A DNA stretch of 64,000 nt from Fidelibacterota bacterium 408169. Lineage in GTDB: Bacteria; Fidelibacterota; Marinisomatia; Marinisomatales; TCS55. Made by a program: the position numbers and the translations under genes. Shown here piece after piece: positions 43,398 through 51,803 of the stretch. The stretch is taken from the NCBI GenBank assembly GCA_002256485.1, contig NNSG01000007.1, positions 106,219 to 170,218 of the forward strand. The letters run 5' to 3'. The stretch's first letter is position 1. Every line of letters begins with the position of its first letter. Under the pieces are notes generated by a model. That model searched no databases and was not told the origin of the DNA. It saw only the letters and a program-made list of their open reading frames with translations.

Positions 43398-44693
43398 ATG
43401 TCTGAACATAAATACGAAAAATGGATTCAAAAAGATAATGTCGTTATCGATGGGATTGATATTTCCGGTGAATGGAATAAAATGTATGAACCGCGGGAAA
43501 TTACGGAATACGATATTACTGGATTGGAAAAAGTTCGGGAACTGCCCGGTGGAGAATCCATGAATTGGTGTTACCAATGTGCCCAGTGTATCGGTGTTTG
43601 TCCTGTAGATAATGTGGGTAGTTATGGTCCACGGAAGATTTTTAGAAAATTGCAAACTGGCATGGATTTATTCACTCATGACGATTTGTGGATGTGCACA
43701 ACCTGTTCCAATTGTTTACGAGTTTGCCCCAAAGAAGTAGATATGATGAAAATTATGCCTGCTGCACGGGAACAAGCTGTGTTAAATGGACATGTTCCAG
43801 CTGAACTTCAAGATATGCTCCAAAATGTAGCAGAATATGGAAACCCCATGGGAGATTCGGCACGGAAACGCGTGAAATGGCTAAAGAAATTTGATGAACC
43901 GGTTCGCGATTTAACCAAAGAAAATGACCCCCAACCTGTTGATGTTTTATGGTATGTGAGTGATTATTTTTCATTCCATGGTCGTGGAAATGATGCAGCA
44001 AAATCTATGGTACGCGTTTTTAACCGTCTCAATGTTGATTTTGGTATATTAGGGAAAGAAGAAAAATGTGATGGTGATTCCCAAAGATTGGTGGGTGAAA
44101 CGGGATTATTCGAAGAATTAGCAGAACATAACGGTGCGCAATTTGATAAATATGACCATAATAAATTGGTGGTAAGCGATCCACACGCATTCAATGCGTT
44201 TAAGAAATTCTATCCAGCTGTGACGGGGAGTGAATATAATCTTCAACATTATACTCAATTTTTGGCTGAACAAATTGATACTATATCCAAACTCATGAAG
44301 CGACCCTTTCCCAAGAAAGTGACTTTTCATGATCCATGTTATTTGGGTCGTCATAACGGAGAATATGATGCACCACGGAAATTGTTAAATGCGATTCCTG
44401 GAATTGAATTTTCTGAAATGTATCGTTGCAAAGAACAAGGCTATTGTTGTGGCGGTGGCGGCGGCGGAATGTGGCTGGATGGCTTGGTGGCTGACCACAC
44501 CACTGAACGCTTATCGGAAAATCGAGTGAAAGAAGCCATCGAAGTGGGTGCCGAAGTATTGGCTGTATGCTGTCCGTATGAAGTATCTCGTTTTGAAGAT
44601 GCTGTAAAATCCACAAATAATGATGGAAAATTGAAAGTTATGGATATAATTGAAATCATGGATTATTGCATGGGAGATGACGCAGAAGCCTAA
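43398..44693 (+). CDS. Fused sHdrC2-sHdrB2 iron-sulfur subunit
   Basis: 431 residues with a HdrC-like first part and a HdrB-like second part. Cys58-61-64-68 and Cys100-103-106-110 make two [4Fe-4S] sites (YQCAQCIGVCP and CTTCSNCLRVCP). The second part begins VLWYVSDYFSF and carries a CCG-type site: HDPCYLGRHNGEYDAP, YCCGGGGGGMWLD, and CCPYEVSR. In other sHdr clusters C2 and B2 are usually separate genes; here they are one chain, as in DsrK/HdrD-type proteins. The second half is clearly related to the C-terminal half of the protein at 47137-49299. Confidence 0.85.
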   Translation: MSEHKYEKWIQKDNVVIDGIDISGEWNKMYEPREITEYDITGLEKVRELPGGESMNWCYQCAQCIGVCPVDNVGSYGPRKIFRKLQTGMDLFTHDDLWMCTTCSNCLRVCPKEVDMMKIMPAAREQAVLNGHVPAELQDMLQNVAEYGNPMGDSARKRVKWLKKFDEPVRDLTKENDPQPVDVLWYVSDYFSFHGRGNDAAKSMVRVFNRLNVDFGILGKEEKCDGDSQRLVGETGLFEELAEHNGAQFDKYDHNKLVVSDPHAFNAFKKFYPAVTGSEYNLQHYTQFLAEQIDTISKLMKRPFPKKVTFHDPCYLGRHNGEYDAPRKLLNAIPGIEFSEMYRCKEQGYCCGGGGGGMWLDGLVADHTTERLSENRVKEAIEVGAEVLAVCCPYEVSRFEDAVKSTNNDGKLKVMDIIEIMDYCMGDDAEA

Positions 44694-44721
44694 TCTTTTG
44701 CCACATAGAACGCAAAGATAA

Positions 44722-44961
44722 ATGAAAAATATTAAAGTTGATGCACACATAGAAACAGGGGATTGCGGAATGGGCATGCCCGTGATACGGTCCTGGCAAG
44801 CCATGAAAAAATTATCCATTGGAAATATTTTACAATTAACCAGTTCTCATCCATGAGCAGTTCCAGATATGGAAGCCTGGTGCAGGTCAACTGGACAAAA
44901 ATTATTAAACATAAATGAAGATGGAAAAACACGACATTTCTTTGTCCAAAAAATGAAATAA
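44722..44961 (+). pseudogene. TusA-like protein with one in-frame TGA (selenoprotein candidate or nonsense pseudogene)
   Basis: The ATG at 44722 opens a 79-codon frame ending at TAA 44959-44961, full TusA length, with one in-frame TGA at 44854-44856 (codon 45). The first part reads IETGDCGMGMPVIRSWQAMK and LSIGNILQLTSSHP; after the TGA follow AVPDMEAWCRSTGQKLL and a closing HFFVQKMK. In TusA at 36770 the residue at the TGA position is Gly (TDPGS). The C-P-x-P motif is lost, with G-M-P in its place. A SECIS-like hairpin follows the TGA. It may be selenocysteine or a simple G-to-T nonsense change. No selenocysteine machinery lies in the window. Confidence 0.7.
44862..44895 (+). promoter_or_regulatory. 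Candidate bacterial SECIS-like hairpin downstream of the in-frame TGA
   Basis: An inner stem GCCUG (44875-44879) and CAGGU (44883-44887) encloses a 3-nt loop GUG that begins with G. Four pairs are Watson-Crick and one is G-U. An outer 5-bp stem, UCCAG (44862-44866) with CUGGA (44891-44895), closes around it. The loop starts 23 nt after the TGA, within the range generally accepted for bacterial SECIS. Short stems like this also arise by chance, so it is only suggestive. Confidence 0.4.
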
Positions 44962-44976
44962 GGAAAATATAGAATA

Positions 44977-45393
44977 ATGGCATTTACAATAGTAAAAAAA
45001 ATCAGATTTGATGATGTGGATGGGGCGGGTATTGTCTATTATCCACAATTTTTTCACTTGTGCCATGCAGCTTTTGAAGATTTTTTTGATGACGCTGCAC
45101 ATATTTCTTACCCGGAATTAATTTCAAAGAAGCGTTTAGGATTTCCAACAGTTTCCGTAAAAAGCGATTTCAAAGCACCCTTGGTATACGGGGACACAGC
45201 AATTATTAAATTAGGAATAAAAAATATCGGTAAAAGTTCGTTGATATTTAGTTATCGTATCCGACGGAAAAGGGACGGAGTACTTTGCTTTACTGCAGAT
45301 GTCGCCACTGTCGCCGTGTCTCTGGAAACCATGAAATCAGTAAGAATTCCAGATGAATATAGAAACCTTTTTGAAAACTTTTTAGAAACATAA
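44977..45393 (+). CDS. Hot-dog-fold acyl-CoA thioesterase (4-hydroxybenzoyl-CoA thioesterase-like)
   Basis: 138 residues. The 4HBT signature is IRFDDVDGAGIVYYPQFF, with the catalytic Asp before the G-A-G-I-V-Y-Y-P-x-F-F block. A central helix and the strands IFSYRIRRKRDG complete the hot-dog fold. It would hydrolyse a thioester of CoA or a related thiol. Its place between the sHdr genes and EtfBA is not explained by fatty-acid chemistry. A lipoyl- or acyl-thioester role is possible but unproven. Confidence 0.82.
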   Translation: MAFTIVKKIRFDDVDGAGIVYYPQFFHLCHAAFEDFFDDAAHISYPELISKKRLGFPTVSVKSDFKAPLVYGDTAIIKLGIKNIGKSSLIFSYRIRRKRDGVLCFTADVATVAVSLETMKSVRIPDEYRNLFENFLET

Positions 45394-45439
45394 AAATGGA
45401 GTAAACCAATACTCTAATTTTATAATAATAGGAGAAAAA

Positions 45440-46186
45440 ATGAAAATAGTAGTGCCCTTAAATCAAGTTCCCGATTTGGTGGAAGACCTGGAAGTGGATG
45501 CTTCCGGGAAAGCATTAGATACGGACGATATTAAGTTTAAATTAAACGAATTTGACGATCATGCTTTAGAAGAAGCCATTTTGCTAAAAGAAAGTGGTTC
45601 AGCAAATGAAGTGGTTGCAATGGCCATTGATAGTAATGGTGCCGATAAAATGCTGTTTACTGCCATTGCCAAAGGTGCTGATAAAGCTGTAAAGCTTTCT
45701 GGCGGAAATCCAGCGGATAGTCACCAACTGGGAAAAGCATTTGCTAATGCTTTGGAATCAGAAGGATTTGACATGGTGTTTACCGGCGTCCAATCTGTAG
45801 ATGACAGAGATGGACAATTGGGACCAATTATGGCAAGTTATTTAGGTGCGCCTTGTGTAAGCGTTGTTTCCGGTGTGAGTGTTTCAGGCGGAACAGCTGT
45901 GGTACATAAAGAATATTCCGGTGGAATGATGGGCGAATTTGAAGTGGATATGCCGGCCGTATTGGGCATCCAAGCTGCGAAGCAAGCACCACGATATGCT
46001 CCGGTGAGTAAAATTCGACAAGTTCAAGAAACGGCATCCATCGTGGAAGCATCCATGGGTGATGTAGGTTCTGGGAGTGGAAGTGCTGTGGCATCCATGG
46101 CACCACCTGCGAAAGGGTCTGGTGCCGAAATGCTGGATGATATTGATGATTTAATGGATGTATTAAAAGACAAGGGAGCAATCTAA
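45440..46186 (+). CDS. etfB: Electron transfer flavoprotein beta subunit
   Basis: 248 residues. KIVVPLNQVPDLVEDLEVD opens the fold, with FKLNEFDDHALEEAI and MVFTGVQSVDDRDGQLGP (the D-x-D-x-x-Q-x-G-P nucleotide loop). GVLGIQ-type AVLGIQAAKQAPRYA leads into the long acidic C-terminal arm (Met/Ser/Gly-rich, residues about 195-248). It forms a heterodimer with EtfA and shuttles electrons from dehydrogenases. The single-nt overlap with etfA shows coupling. Confidence 0.93.
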   Translation: MKIVVPLNQVPDLVEDLEVDASGKALDTDDIKFKLNEFDDHALEEAILLKESGSANEVVAMAIDSNGADKMLFTAIAKGADKAVKLSGGNPADSHQLGKAFANALESEGFDMVFTGVQSVDDRDGQLGPIMASYLGAPCVSVVSGVSVSGGTAVVHKEYSGGMMGEFEVDMPAVLGIQAAKQAPRYAPVSKIRQVQETASIVEASMGDVGSGSGSAVASMAPPAKGSGAEMLDDIDDLMDVLKDKGAI

Positions 46187-47133
46187 TGGGTGATATTCTT
46201 GTAATTACAGAACATTTAAAAGGTGAGTTTCAGGACATTACGTTTGAAATGTTGGGCAAAGCAAAAGATTTAGCCGGTGCATCTGGTGGACAGTGTATTG
46301 CTGTCACTTTTGGAAATATGAATGAAAAGTCTGGTGAATTAGGCATAGCTGATACTGTTGTATCTGTGAGTGGAAGTGATGATTTTAATCCCGAATCTTA
46401 TGCTGCAGCTGTGAAGTCTGTGGTCAGCGCAAAATCGCCTTCATTGGTGATGGTGGGTTCCACATCCATGGGAATGGATATCGCCAATTCAGTTGCCACA
46501 GCGTTGGATTTGCCAACGGTGTCTTATTGCGCAGATATGAGTGCAAGCGGTGGCGGGCTTTCGGTCACCAGTTCCATGTATGGTGGAAAAATGAATGTGG
46601 TCACTGAAGTGAGTGGATCTGCTGTAGCTATGGTCTTGGCAGGTGCATTTAATGCCGATGCAGGGAAAAGTGCAGGATCACCATCTGTGGAAGATTTTGC
46701 TACAGAATTGGGCGCAGGAAAGGTTCGATTTAAACAACTCATAGAACCGGAAGCTGCGGATGTGGATATTACTCAAAGCGATATTCTTGTAGCGGTAGGT
46801 CGTGGAATTGGCAGCAAAGACGATATTGAATTGGCAGAAGAATTGGCAGATATTTTGGATGCAGATTTGGCCTGTTCTCGTCCGTTGGTGGATGCGGGAT
46901 GGATGTCGAAAGCCCATCAAGTTGGGAAATCTGGAATGAAAGTGAAGCCAAAAGTCTATATTGCATTGGGTATTTCCGGAGCACCCGAACATATTGAAGG
47001 CATGAAAAGTTCGTCTACAATCATTGCCATTAATTCGGACAAAAATGCACCCATTTTTGATGTAGCTCATTACGGAATGGCGGAAGATTTATTCGATGTG
47101 GTAGAAGAATTGGTCGAAGAGTTGGAATATTAA
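46186..47133 (+). CDS. etfA: Electron transfer flavoprotein alpha subunit
   Basis: 315 residues. The C-terminal FAD domain is typical: AVGRGIGSKDDIELAEELA, RPLVDAGWMSKAHQVGKSG, VYIALGISGAPEHIEGM and IIAINSDKNAPIFDVAHYG. Electrons would come from an acyl-CoA-type dehydrogenase or from sHdr and go to the membrane Fe-S oxidoreductase encoded next (3 nt gap). Its location inside the sulfur island points to a dedicated Etf pair. Confidence 0.94.
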   Translation: MGDILVITEHLKGEFQDITFEMLGKAKDLAGASGGQCIAVTFGNMNEKSGELGIADTVVSVSGSDDFNPESYAAAVKSVVSAKSPSLVMVGSTSMGMDIANSVATALDLPTVSYCADMSASGGGLSVTSSMYGGKMNVVTEVSGSAVAMVLAGAFNADAGKSAGSPSVEDFATELGAGKVRFKQLIEPEAADVDITQSDILVAVGRGIGSKDDIELAEELADILDADLACSRPLVDAGWMSKAHQVGKSGMKVKPKVYIALGISGAPEHIEGMKSSSTIIAINSDKNAPIFDVAHYGMAEDLFDVVEELVEELEY

Positions 47134-47136
47134 TCT

Positions 47137-49299
47137 ATGTTAAGTCCTAACGAACAAATTGCATTTATTCTATTAGTTATTATCTGTGGTGCATTGGCAT
47201 TTCAGGGATTTAATCGAATATTCAAAACGGTTAAATCGGGCGCAAAGGCCGATAGAAGTGACAATCTGGTAGGAAGGTTTATCACTGCTTTGATTGATGT
47301 GTTTCTGCAAAAACCAATAGCCAAAGCGCGGCCCATTGTATCTCTGTTCCATTCATTCATTTTCTTTGGATTTAGTTTCTATTTAATAGTGAATGTGAAT
47401 GATGTTTTGGAAGCGTATGTGCCGGGTTGGACTACAATTGGAAGTGAGAACATAATTGCAAATCTCTTTAATGTATTTGCAGATATTTTCAGCGTATTTG
47501 TTTTAGTTGGGATGGTTTTCTTTCTGTATCGACGTTTTGTTCAAAAACCCAAAGTTATGGAATTTAACAGCAATGTGAAATTGCATCCCGGCGTCAGTGC
47601 CGGTGGATTGAAAAGAGATTCACTCATTGTGGGTATTTTTATTCTTATTCATGTGGGTTCACGGTGGCTTGGGACGGCTATGCATTTGGCGGAAAATGGA
47701 CACACAGATTCTTGGCTTCCTACGGCAAGTATTATGTCTGGACTTTTTTCCAACTGGTCTCATGCTTCATTAGAAACGGGAATTCATGTGACGTGGTGGT
47801 TGGCCATGGGGCTCATTGTTATGTTTCTCCCATACTTTCCACGCTCAAAGCATATTCATCTCATGATTGCACCAGTGAATTTGGCCTTGGGTCGTAGAAC
47901 AGAACGTGGTGCCATGGATGGCGTAACGAATATCGTATCGCCCGGCTCTAAAACGTTATCCGATTTACCTTGGCCGCAAGTGTTAGACCCTTGGGCGTGT
48001 ATCATGTGCACTCGCTGCCATGAAGTATGTCCCGCCCATGAAAGTGGAACGCCATTAAGTCCATCTGCGCTGGAAATCAATAAACGCTATTTCATTAATG
48101 AACAAGGGAATGCTTTGTTTAACGGTGCCGGTGAAACAGCCTTAATGGACTATGCAATTTCTGAAGATGCGGTTTGGTCCTGCACCACGTGTTATGCTTG
48201 TGTTGAAGTATGTCCTGTTGGGAATGAGCCCATGATGGACATTTTGGAAATGCGTCGAAATCAGGTATTTGATGCAAAAATGCCAGACGAATTAGCCGAC
48301 GTATTACGAAGTTTGGATGAGCAAGGAAATTCATTTAATGAATCGGCACGTCGTCGCCAAAAATGGTCCAAAAAATTAGATTTTAAATTGAAAAACGCCA
48401 CAAAGGAACCGGTGAAATATTTATGGTATGTCGGTGATTTTGCAAGTTTCAATCAAAATTGTCAGGATACGACTCGAAAAGTAGCGAAAGTATTAACAGC
48501 TGCCGGTGTGGATTTTGGCATCATGGGGAAAAAGGAAAAATCTGCAGGGAATGATGTGCGTCGCGCTGGAGAAGAAGGACTCTTTGAAGTATTGGCAGAG
48601 CAAAATATTGAAATGCTTGAAAAATGTGACTTTGAAGAAATTTTTACCACTGATCCCCACACATTTAATACGCTGAAAAATGAATATCCGGATAAAGGTG
48701 GAAATTATTCCGTGAAACATTATTCCACTTTATTGCTGGAACTCGTTAAAAGTGGCGATATTGAACTCAAGAAAAAATTGGACATTAAAGCCACTTATCA
48801 TGATCCATGTTATTTGGGGCGTTACAATGGTATTTATGATGATCCGCGTGATGTAATGAAACTCTGTGGAATTGATTTGGTGGAAATGCCACGCAACAAA
48901 GAAAACAGTTTTTGCTGTGGTGCGGGCGGTGGTCGAGTTTGGCTCCCGGATCACGATGATATGACTCAACGCCCCAGTGAAAATCGTATTGAAGAAGCAG
49001 TAGCGGTCGGTGTAAATAATTTTACTGTCGCCTGTCCAAAAGATATGACCATGTATGCAGATGCAGCAAAAACATCCGGCAATGAAGAGACAATGGCGGT
49101 GAAGGATATTATTGATTTTGTTCTGGAAGCAATGGATTTACCAGAAGAATTAGAAGAGCTGGAACCGATTGCTGAAAAAGTGAAACCAGAACATCCCGAA
49201 ATTCAATTGGACTCGAGCGATAGGGAAATTGCAAATGAAAAATCTACAGATTCTGATTTAACTGATTCCCAAATGGATGAATCTGATGAAACAATTTAA
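47137..49299 (+). CDS. Membrane-bound Fe-S ETF:quinone oxidoreductase-like protein (HdrD-like, EtfD/EMO type)
   Basis: 720 residues. The N-terminal third has about five membrane helices (roughly 8-27, 66-88, 105-131, 163-180, 215-233) resembling NarI-type heme b subunits, with several His (for example HVGSRWLG, HVTWWLAMG). Two [4Fe-4S] sites follow: Cys288-291-294-298 and Cys349-352-355-359. The CCG-type domain has HDPCYLGRYNGIYDDP, FCCGAGGGRVW and ACPKDMTMY. A C-terminal acidic tail follows. Such proteins take electrons from Etf and reduce menaquinone. The soluble half is paralogous to the fused sHdrC2-B2 protein. Confidence 0.87.
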   Translation: MLSPNEQIAFILLVIICGALAFQGFNRIFKTVKSGAKADRSDNLVGRFITALIDVFLQKPIAKARPIVSLFHSFIFFGFSFYLIVNVNDVLEAYVPGWTTIGSENIIANLFNVFADIFSVFVLVGMVFFLYRRFVQKPKVMEFNSNVKLHPGVSAGGLKRDSLIVGIFILIHVGSRWLGTAMHLAENGHTDSWLPTASIMSGLFSNWSHASLETGIHVTWWLAMGLIVMFLPYFPRSKHIHLMIAPVNLALGRRTERGAMDGVTNIVSPGSKTLSDLPWPQVLDPWACIMCTRCHEVCPAHESGTPLSPSALEINKRYFINEQGNALFNGAGETALMDYAISEDAVWSCTTCYACVEVCPVGNEPMMDILEMRRNQVFDAKMPDELADVLRSLDEQGNSFNESARRRQKWSKKLDFKLKNATKEPVKYLWYVGDFASFNQNCQDTTRKVAKVLTAAGVDFGIMGKKEKSAGNDVRRAGEEGLFEVLAEQNIEMLEKCDFEEIFTTDPHTFNTLKNEYPDKGGNYSVKHYSTLLLELVKSGDIELKKKLDIKATYHDPCYLGRYNGIYDDPRDVMKLCGIDLVEMPRNKENSFCCGAGGGRVWLPDHDDMTQRPSENRIEEAVAVGVNNFTVACPKDMTMYADAAKTSGNEETMAVKDIIDFVLEAMDLPEELEELEPIAEKVKPEHPEIQLDSSDREIANEKSTDSDLTDSQMDESDETI

Positions 49300-49717
49300 T
49301 TTTAAATCAGACCGTTACTATAACAGCAACCATCTTTGGTCAAAACAAGAAGATGATGGAAGCATTACCATTGGCATGGATGAATTAGGTTTGGATTCAC
49401 TGGGTGAAATGGCCTATTTAACTCTGCCGACTGTAGGCGCACCTGTAGAAATGGGAAAAGTCATGGGCTCGATGGAAGCAGCAAAAATGACAGGCGAACT
49501 TTTTGCCCCAATTACAGGAATTGTTGTTGATAAAAATGATGCTGTATTGCAAAACCCGTTGTTAGTCAACGAAGACCCTTACAATAATGGTTGGCTGATT
49601 AAAATTGAACCTACTAATTGGGCAGAAGAATCAGGTGCTATGGTTTCCGGTGATGCACTTCCAGAATGGATGGAATCTGAAAGTGAACGATTTGAATCCC
49701 AAGGTATAACTGGGTGA
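49277..49717 (+). CDS. lbpA: Second lipoate-binding protein (LbpA2, GcvH-like)
   Basis: 146 residues with the GcvH fold. The lipoylation hairpin is GKVMGSMEAAKMTGELFAPI (Lys70), and NEDPYNNGWLIKIEPTNW is the usual closing motif. The start may be ATG 49277 or ATG 49286; both overlap the previous gene by a short stretch. It resembles the first LbpA (38238) only moderately, so the two may serve different steps. The gene directly before the lipoate ligase (4-nt overlap) suggests it is the main client of the assembly set. Confidence 0.87.
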   Translation: MNLMKQFNFKSDRYYNSNHLWSKQEDDGSITIGMDELGLDSLGEMAYLTLPTVGAPVEMGKVMGSMEAAKMTGELFAPITGIVVDKNDAVLQNPLLVNEDPYNNGWLIKIEPTNWAEESGAMVSGDALPEWMESESERFESQGITG

Positions 49718-50838
49718 ACACTTGGCGGTATATTGAAAATAACCATGTAGCCGCATCCGCTGGATTGGCGGCGGATGAATTACTTGCCAATCGTGTCGGT
49801 GCCGGCACATCCCAACCCACCCTTCGACTTTATACATACCAACCGTGTGCATTGGTGGGACGATTCCAAACGATTGAAAATGAATTGAATTTGGAATATT
49901 GTGCTCATAATAAAATCCCTGTCAATCGGAGACCTACAGGCGGGGGCGCCATCATTATGGGGGAAGGCCAATTGGGTGTTGCCTTGGCGATACCGGGGAA
50001 ATCAGATGAATCGTATGCCAGTGTTCGGGAACGAATGGCACAATTTTCCCAAGGAATCATATCAGGGTTGAGCACGTTGGGAATTGATGTAGAATTTCGC
50101 CGCAAGAATGATTTGGAAGTGAATGGAAAAAAGATTGCTGGATTGGGATTACATAAAACAGCCACGGGCGGATTGTTATTTCACGCATCATTATTAGTGG
50201 ATTTGGATGTGGCGTTTATGCTTAATGTTTTACAAACGCCTTTTGAAAAGATTTCAGATAAAGATATTTCATCTGTAGCAGAAAGAACAACTACGATTCA
50301 ACGGGAAAACTTAAATCCAATTACGTTGAATGAAGTCCGGCGAACCGTCTTAAATGGATATAAAACAGCATTTGGCGTAAATATAGAATTAAGTGATTTC
50401 TCCCATGAAGAAAAGGATGAAATCCGTCAATTAGAAAAAGATAAATACATGGATTCAGATTGGATATTCCAATCTACAAATGTGGCAGACGCCATTGGCA
50501 AATCTATGATAAAAACGGAAGGTGGTCTTCTGGATATTCGTATTGTGCTTGCAGGAAAAATGATTAAATCTGCGTATATCGGTGGGGACTTTTTTACATC
50601 AGAGCATGCCATTGCTGATTTAGAGCAAAGTTTGCGCTGGCATTCGAGTCAGGATAAATCTCTCAAAAAAACATTAACTCAAGTGTATAAACGATGGTCA
50701 GGAGATTTAACAAATTTTCCCATTGAATCTCTTATCAAAGGTTTGATGTCCGCCATTCAAAAAGCTGAAATCATGTCACGGAAACATTCATCAGACCCTT
50801 ACGGGTGTTTTGTTACACCGGGAAGTGCCCATGCTTGA
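49714..50838 (+). CDS. Lipoate-protein ligase of the sHdr type (sLpl(AB)-like)
   Basis: 374 residues with the BPL/LPL fold. The lipoyl-AMP region is PVNRRPTGGGAIIMGEGQLG, with LEVNGKKIAGLGLHKTATGG (catalytic Lys). A C-terminal accessory domain (about 260-340) includes KTEGGLLDIRIVLAGKMIKS. N-terminal catalytic plus C-terminal accessory parts in one chain match the sLpl(AB) ligases dedicated to LbpA. The start is GTG at 49714, overlapping the lbpA2 stop (GTGA). It would attach octanoate or lipoate to LbpA before LipS1/LipS2 add sulfur. Confidence 0.86.
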   Translation: MNTWRYIENNHVAASAGLAADELLANRVGAGTSQPTLRLYTYQPCALVGRFQTIENELNLEYCAHNKIPVNRRPTGGGAIIMGEGQLGVALAIPGKSDESYASVRERMAQFSQGIISGLSTLGIDVEFRRKNDLEVNGKKIAGLGLHKTATGGLLFHASLLVDLDVAFMLNVLQTPFEKISDKDISSVAERTTTIQRENLNPITLNEVRRTVLNGYKTAFGVNIELSDFSHEEKDEIRQLEKDKYMDSDWIFQSTNVADAIGKSMIKTEGGLLDIRIVLAGKMIKSAYIGGDFFTSEHAIADLEQSLRWHSSQDKSLKKTLTQVYKRWSGDLTNFPIESLIKGLMSAIQKAEIMSRKHSSDPYGCFVTPGSAHA

Positions 50839-51793
50839 AACAACAATTGAACCAATGAGTAAGGGTGTGGGGAACCCTTTTGATATCCGAAAAGAAAATT
50901 TCCCAAACGAAATAACATTTTACGGTCCGGGGCTAAAACCCCATTCCACATCAGAATTTTCCGGTTCCATGAAAGAATTTGTTTCCATCAGCGTTACGGG
51001 AAGTAATTGCGCATTGAATTGTGAACATTGCAACACGAAAATGTTGGACAATATGTTGGACTTACCTTCCTTTGGTGGCAGCCTATTTGATATGGCAAAA
51101 GATATAAAGAATAAAGGGGCGAAGGGATTATTGGTTTCCGGTGGGAGCAATATACGGAATCAGGTTCCATTACTTCCCCACATCAATGATATGAAACGGA
51201 TTCGCAGAGAATTGGGTATGGTGATTCGTGTTCATCCCGGTTTGCCTGACGAAGAAACCTGCGAAGCATTAGCAGAAGTGGATGTTGATGGCGTGATGCT
51301 GGATATTATTGGCGATCAGGAAACCATTTCAGATGTATATCATTTAGATGCAGAACCATCCGATTATGAAGCAGTATTAGAACGATTGCAAAGACATAAT
51401 ATTCCTGCCATTCCTCATATTGTTTTGGGGCATTATTTTGGGAAAATGAATGGCGAATGGGCCGCTTTGGATATGATTAAAAAATATCCACCCAAAATAT
51501 TAGTGCTGGTGATTTTATTACCACTTACAGGCACGGGTATGGAAGGCGTCATTCCACCATCCATGAAAGAAATTGGGGGGTTTTTTGAAACAGCCAGATT
51601 GTCGTTGCCATCCACACCTATTTTATTGGGATGTGCCCGCCCATTGGGAAATATAAAAATTGATATTGATAAATCCGCCATAAACGCCGGACTGAATGGG
51701 ATTGCATTTCCATCAGAAGGTATTGTGGGATATGCGGAAGAAAAAGGATTAGAACCATCATTTATTAATGCCTGTTGTGGCGTTACTTGGTAA
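50831..51793 (+). CDS. lipS2: Radical SAM lipoyl synthase subunit LipS2-like
   Basis: 320 residues from the ATG at 50831, which overlaps the previous gene by 8 nt; a TTG at 50810 is a weaker start. The radical SAM motif is C-x-x-x-C-x-x-C at Cys60-64-67 (VTGSNCALNCEHCNTKML). A glycine-rich LLVSGGSNIRN and RVHPGLPDEETCEALAEV follow in the barrel, with a late NACCGVTW. The neighbouring LipS1 gene and the lipoate ligase make LipS2 of the LipS1/S2 pair the best fit. Such pairs replace LipA in several prokaryotes. Confidence 0.85.
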   Translation: MLETTIEPMSKGVGNPFDIRKENFPNEITFYGPGLKPHSTSEFSGSMKEFVSISVTGSNCALNCEHCNTKMLDNMLDLPSFGGSLFDMAKDIKNKGAKGLLVSGGSNIRNQVPLLPHINDMKRIRRELGMVIRVHPGLPDEETCEALAEVDVDGVMLDIIGDQETISDVYHLDAEPSDYEAVLERLQRHNIPAIPHIVLGHYFGKMNGEWAALDMIKKYPPKILVLVILLPLTGTGMEGVIPPSMKEIGGFFETARLSLPSTPILLGCARPLGNIKIDIDKSAINAGLNGIAFPSEGIVGYAEEKGLEPSFINACCGVTW

Positions 51794-51803
51794 AGGAAGA
51801 AAA

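Noticed and set aside
36402..44693. Methanogen-type HdrABC or a Dsr (dissimilatory sulfite reductase) locus
   Set aside because: The gene order, short HdrA, LbpA and LipS genes fit sHdr. No dsrAB or methanogenesis genes are present.
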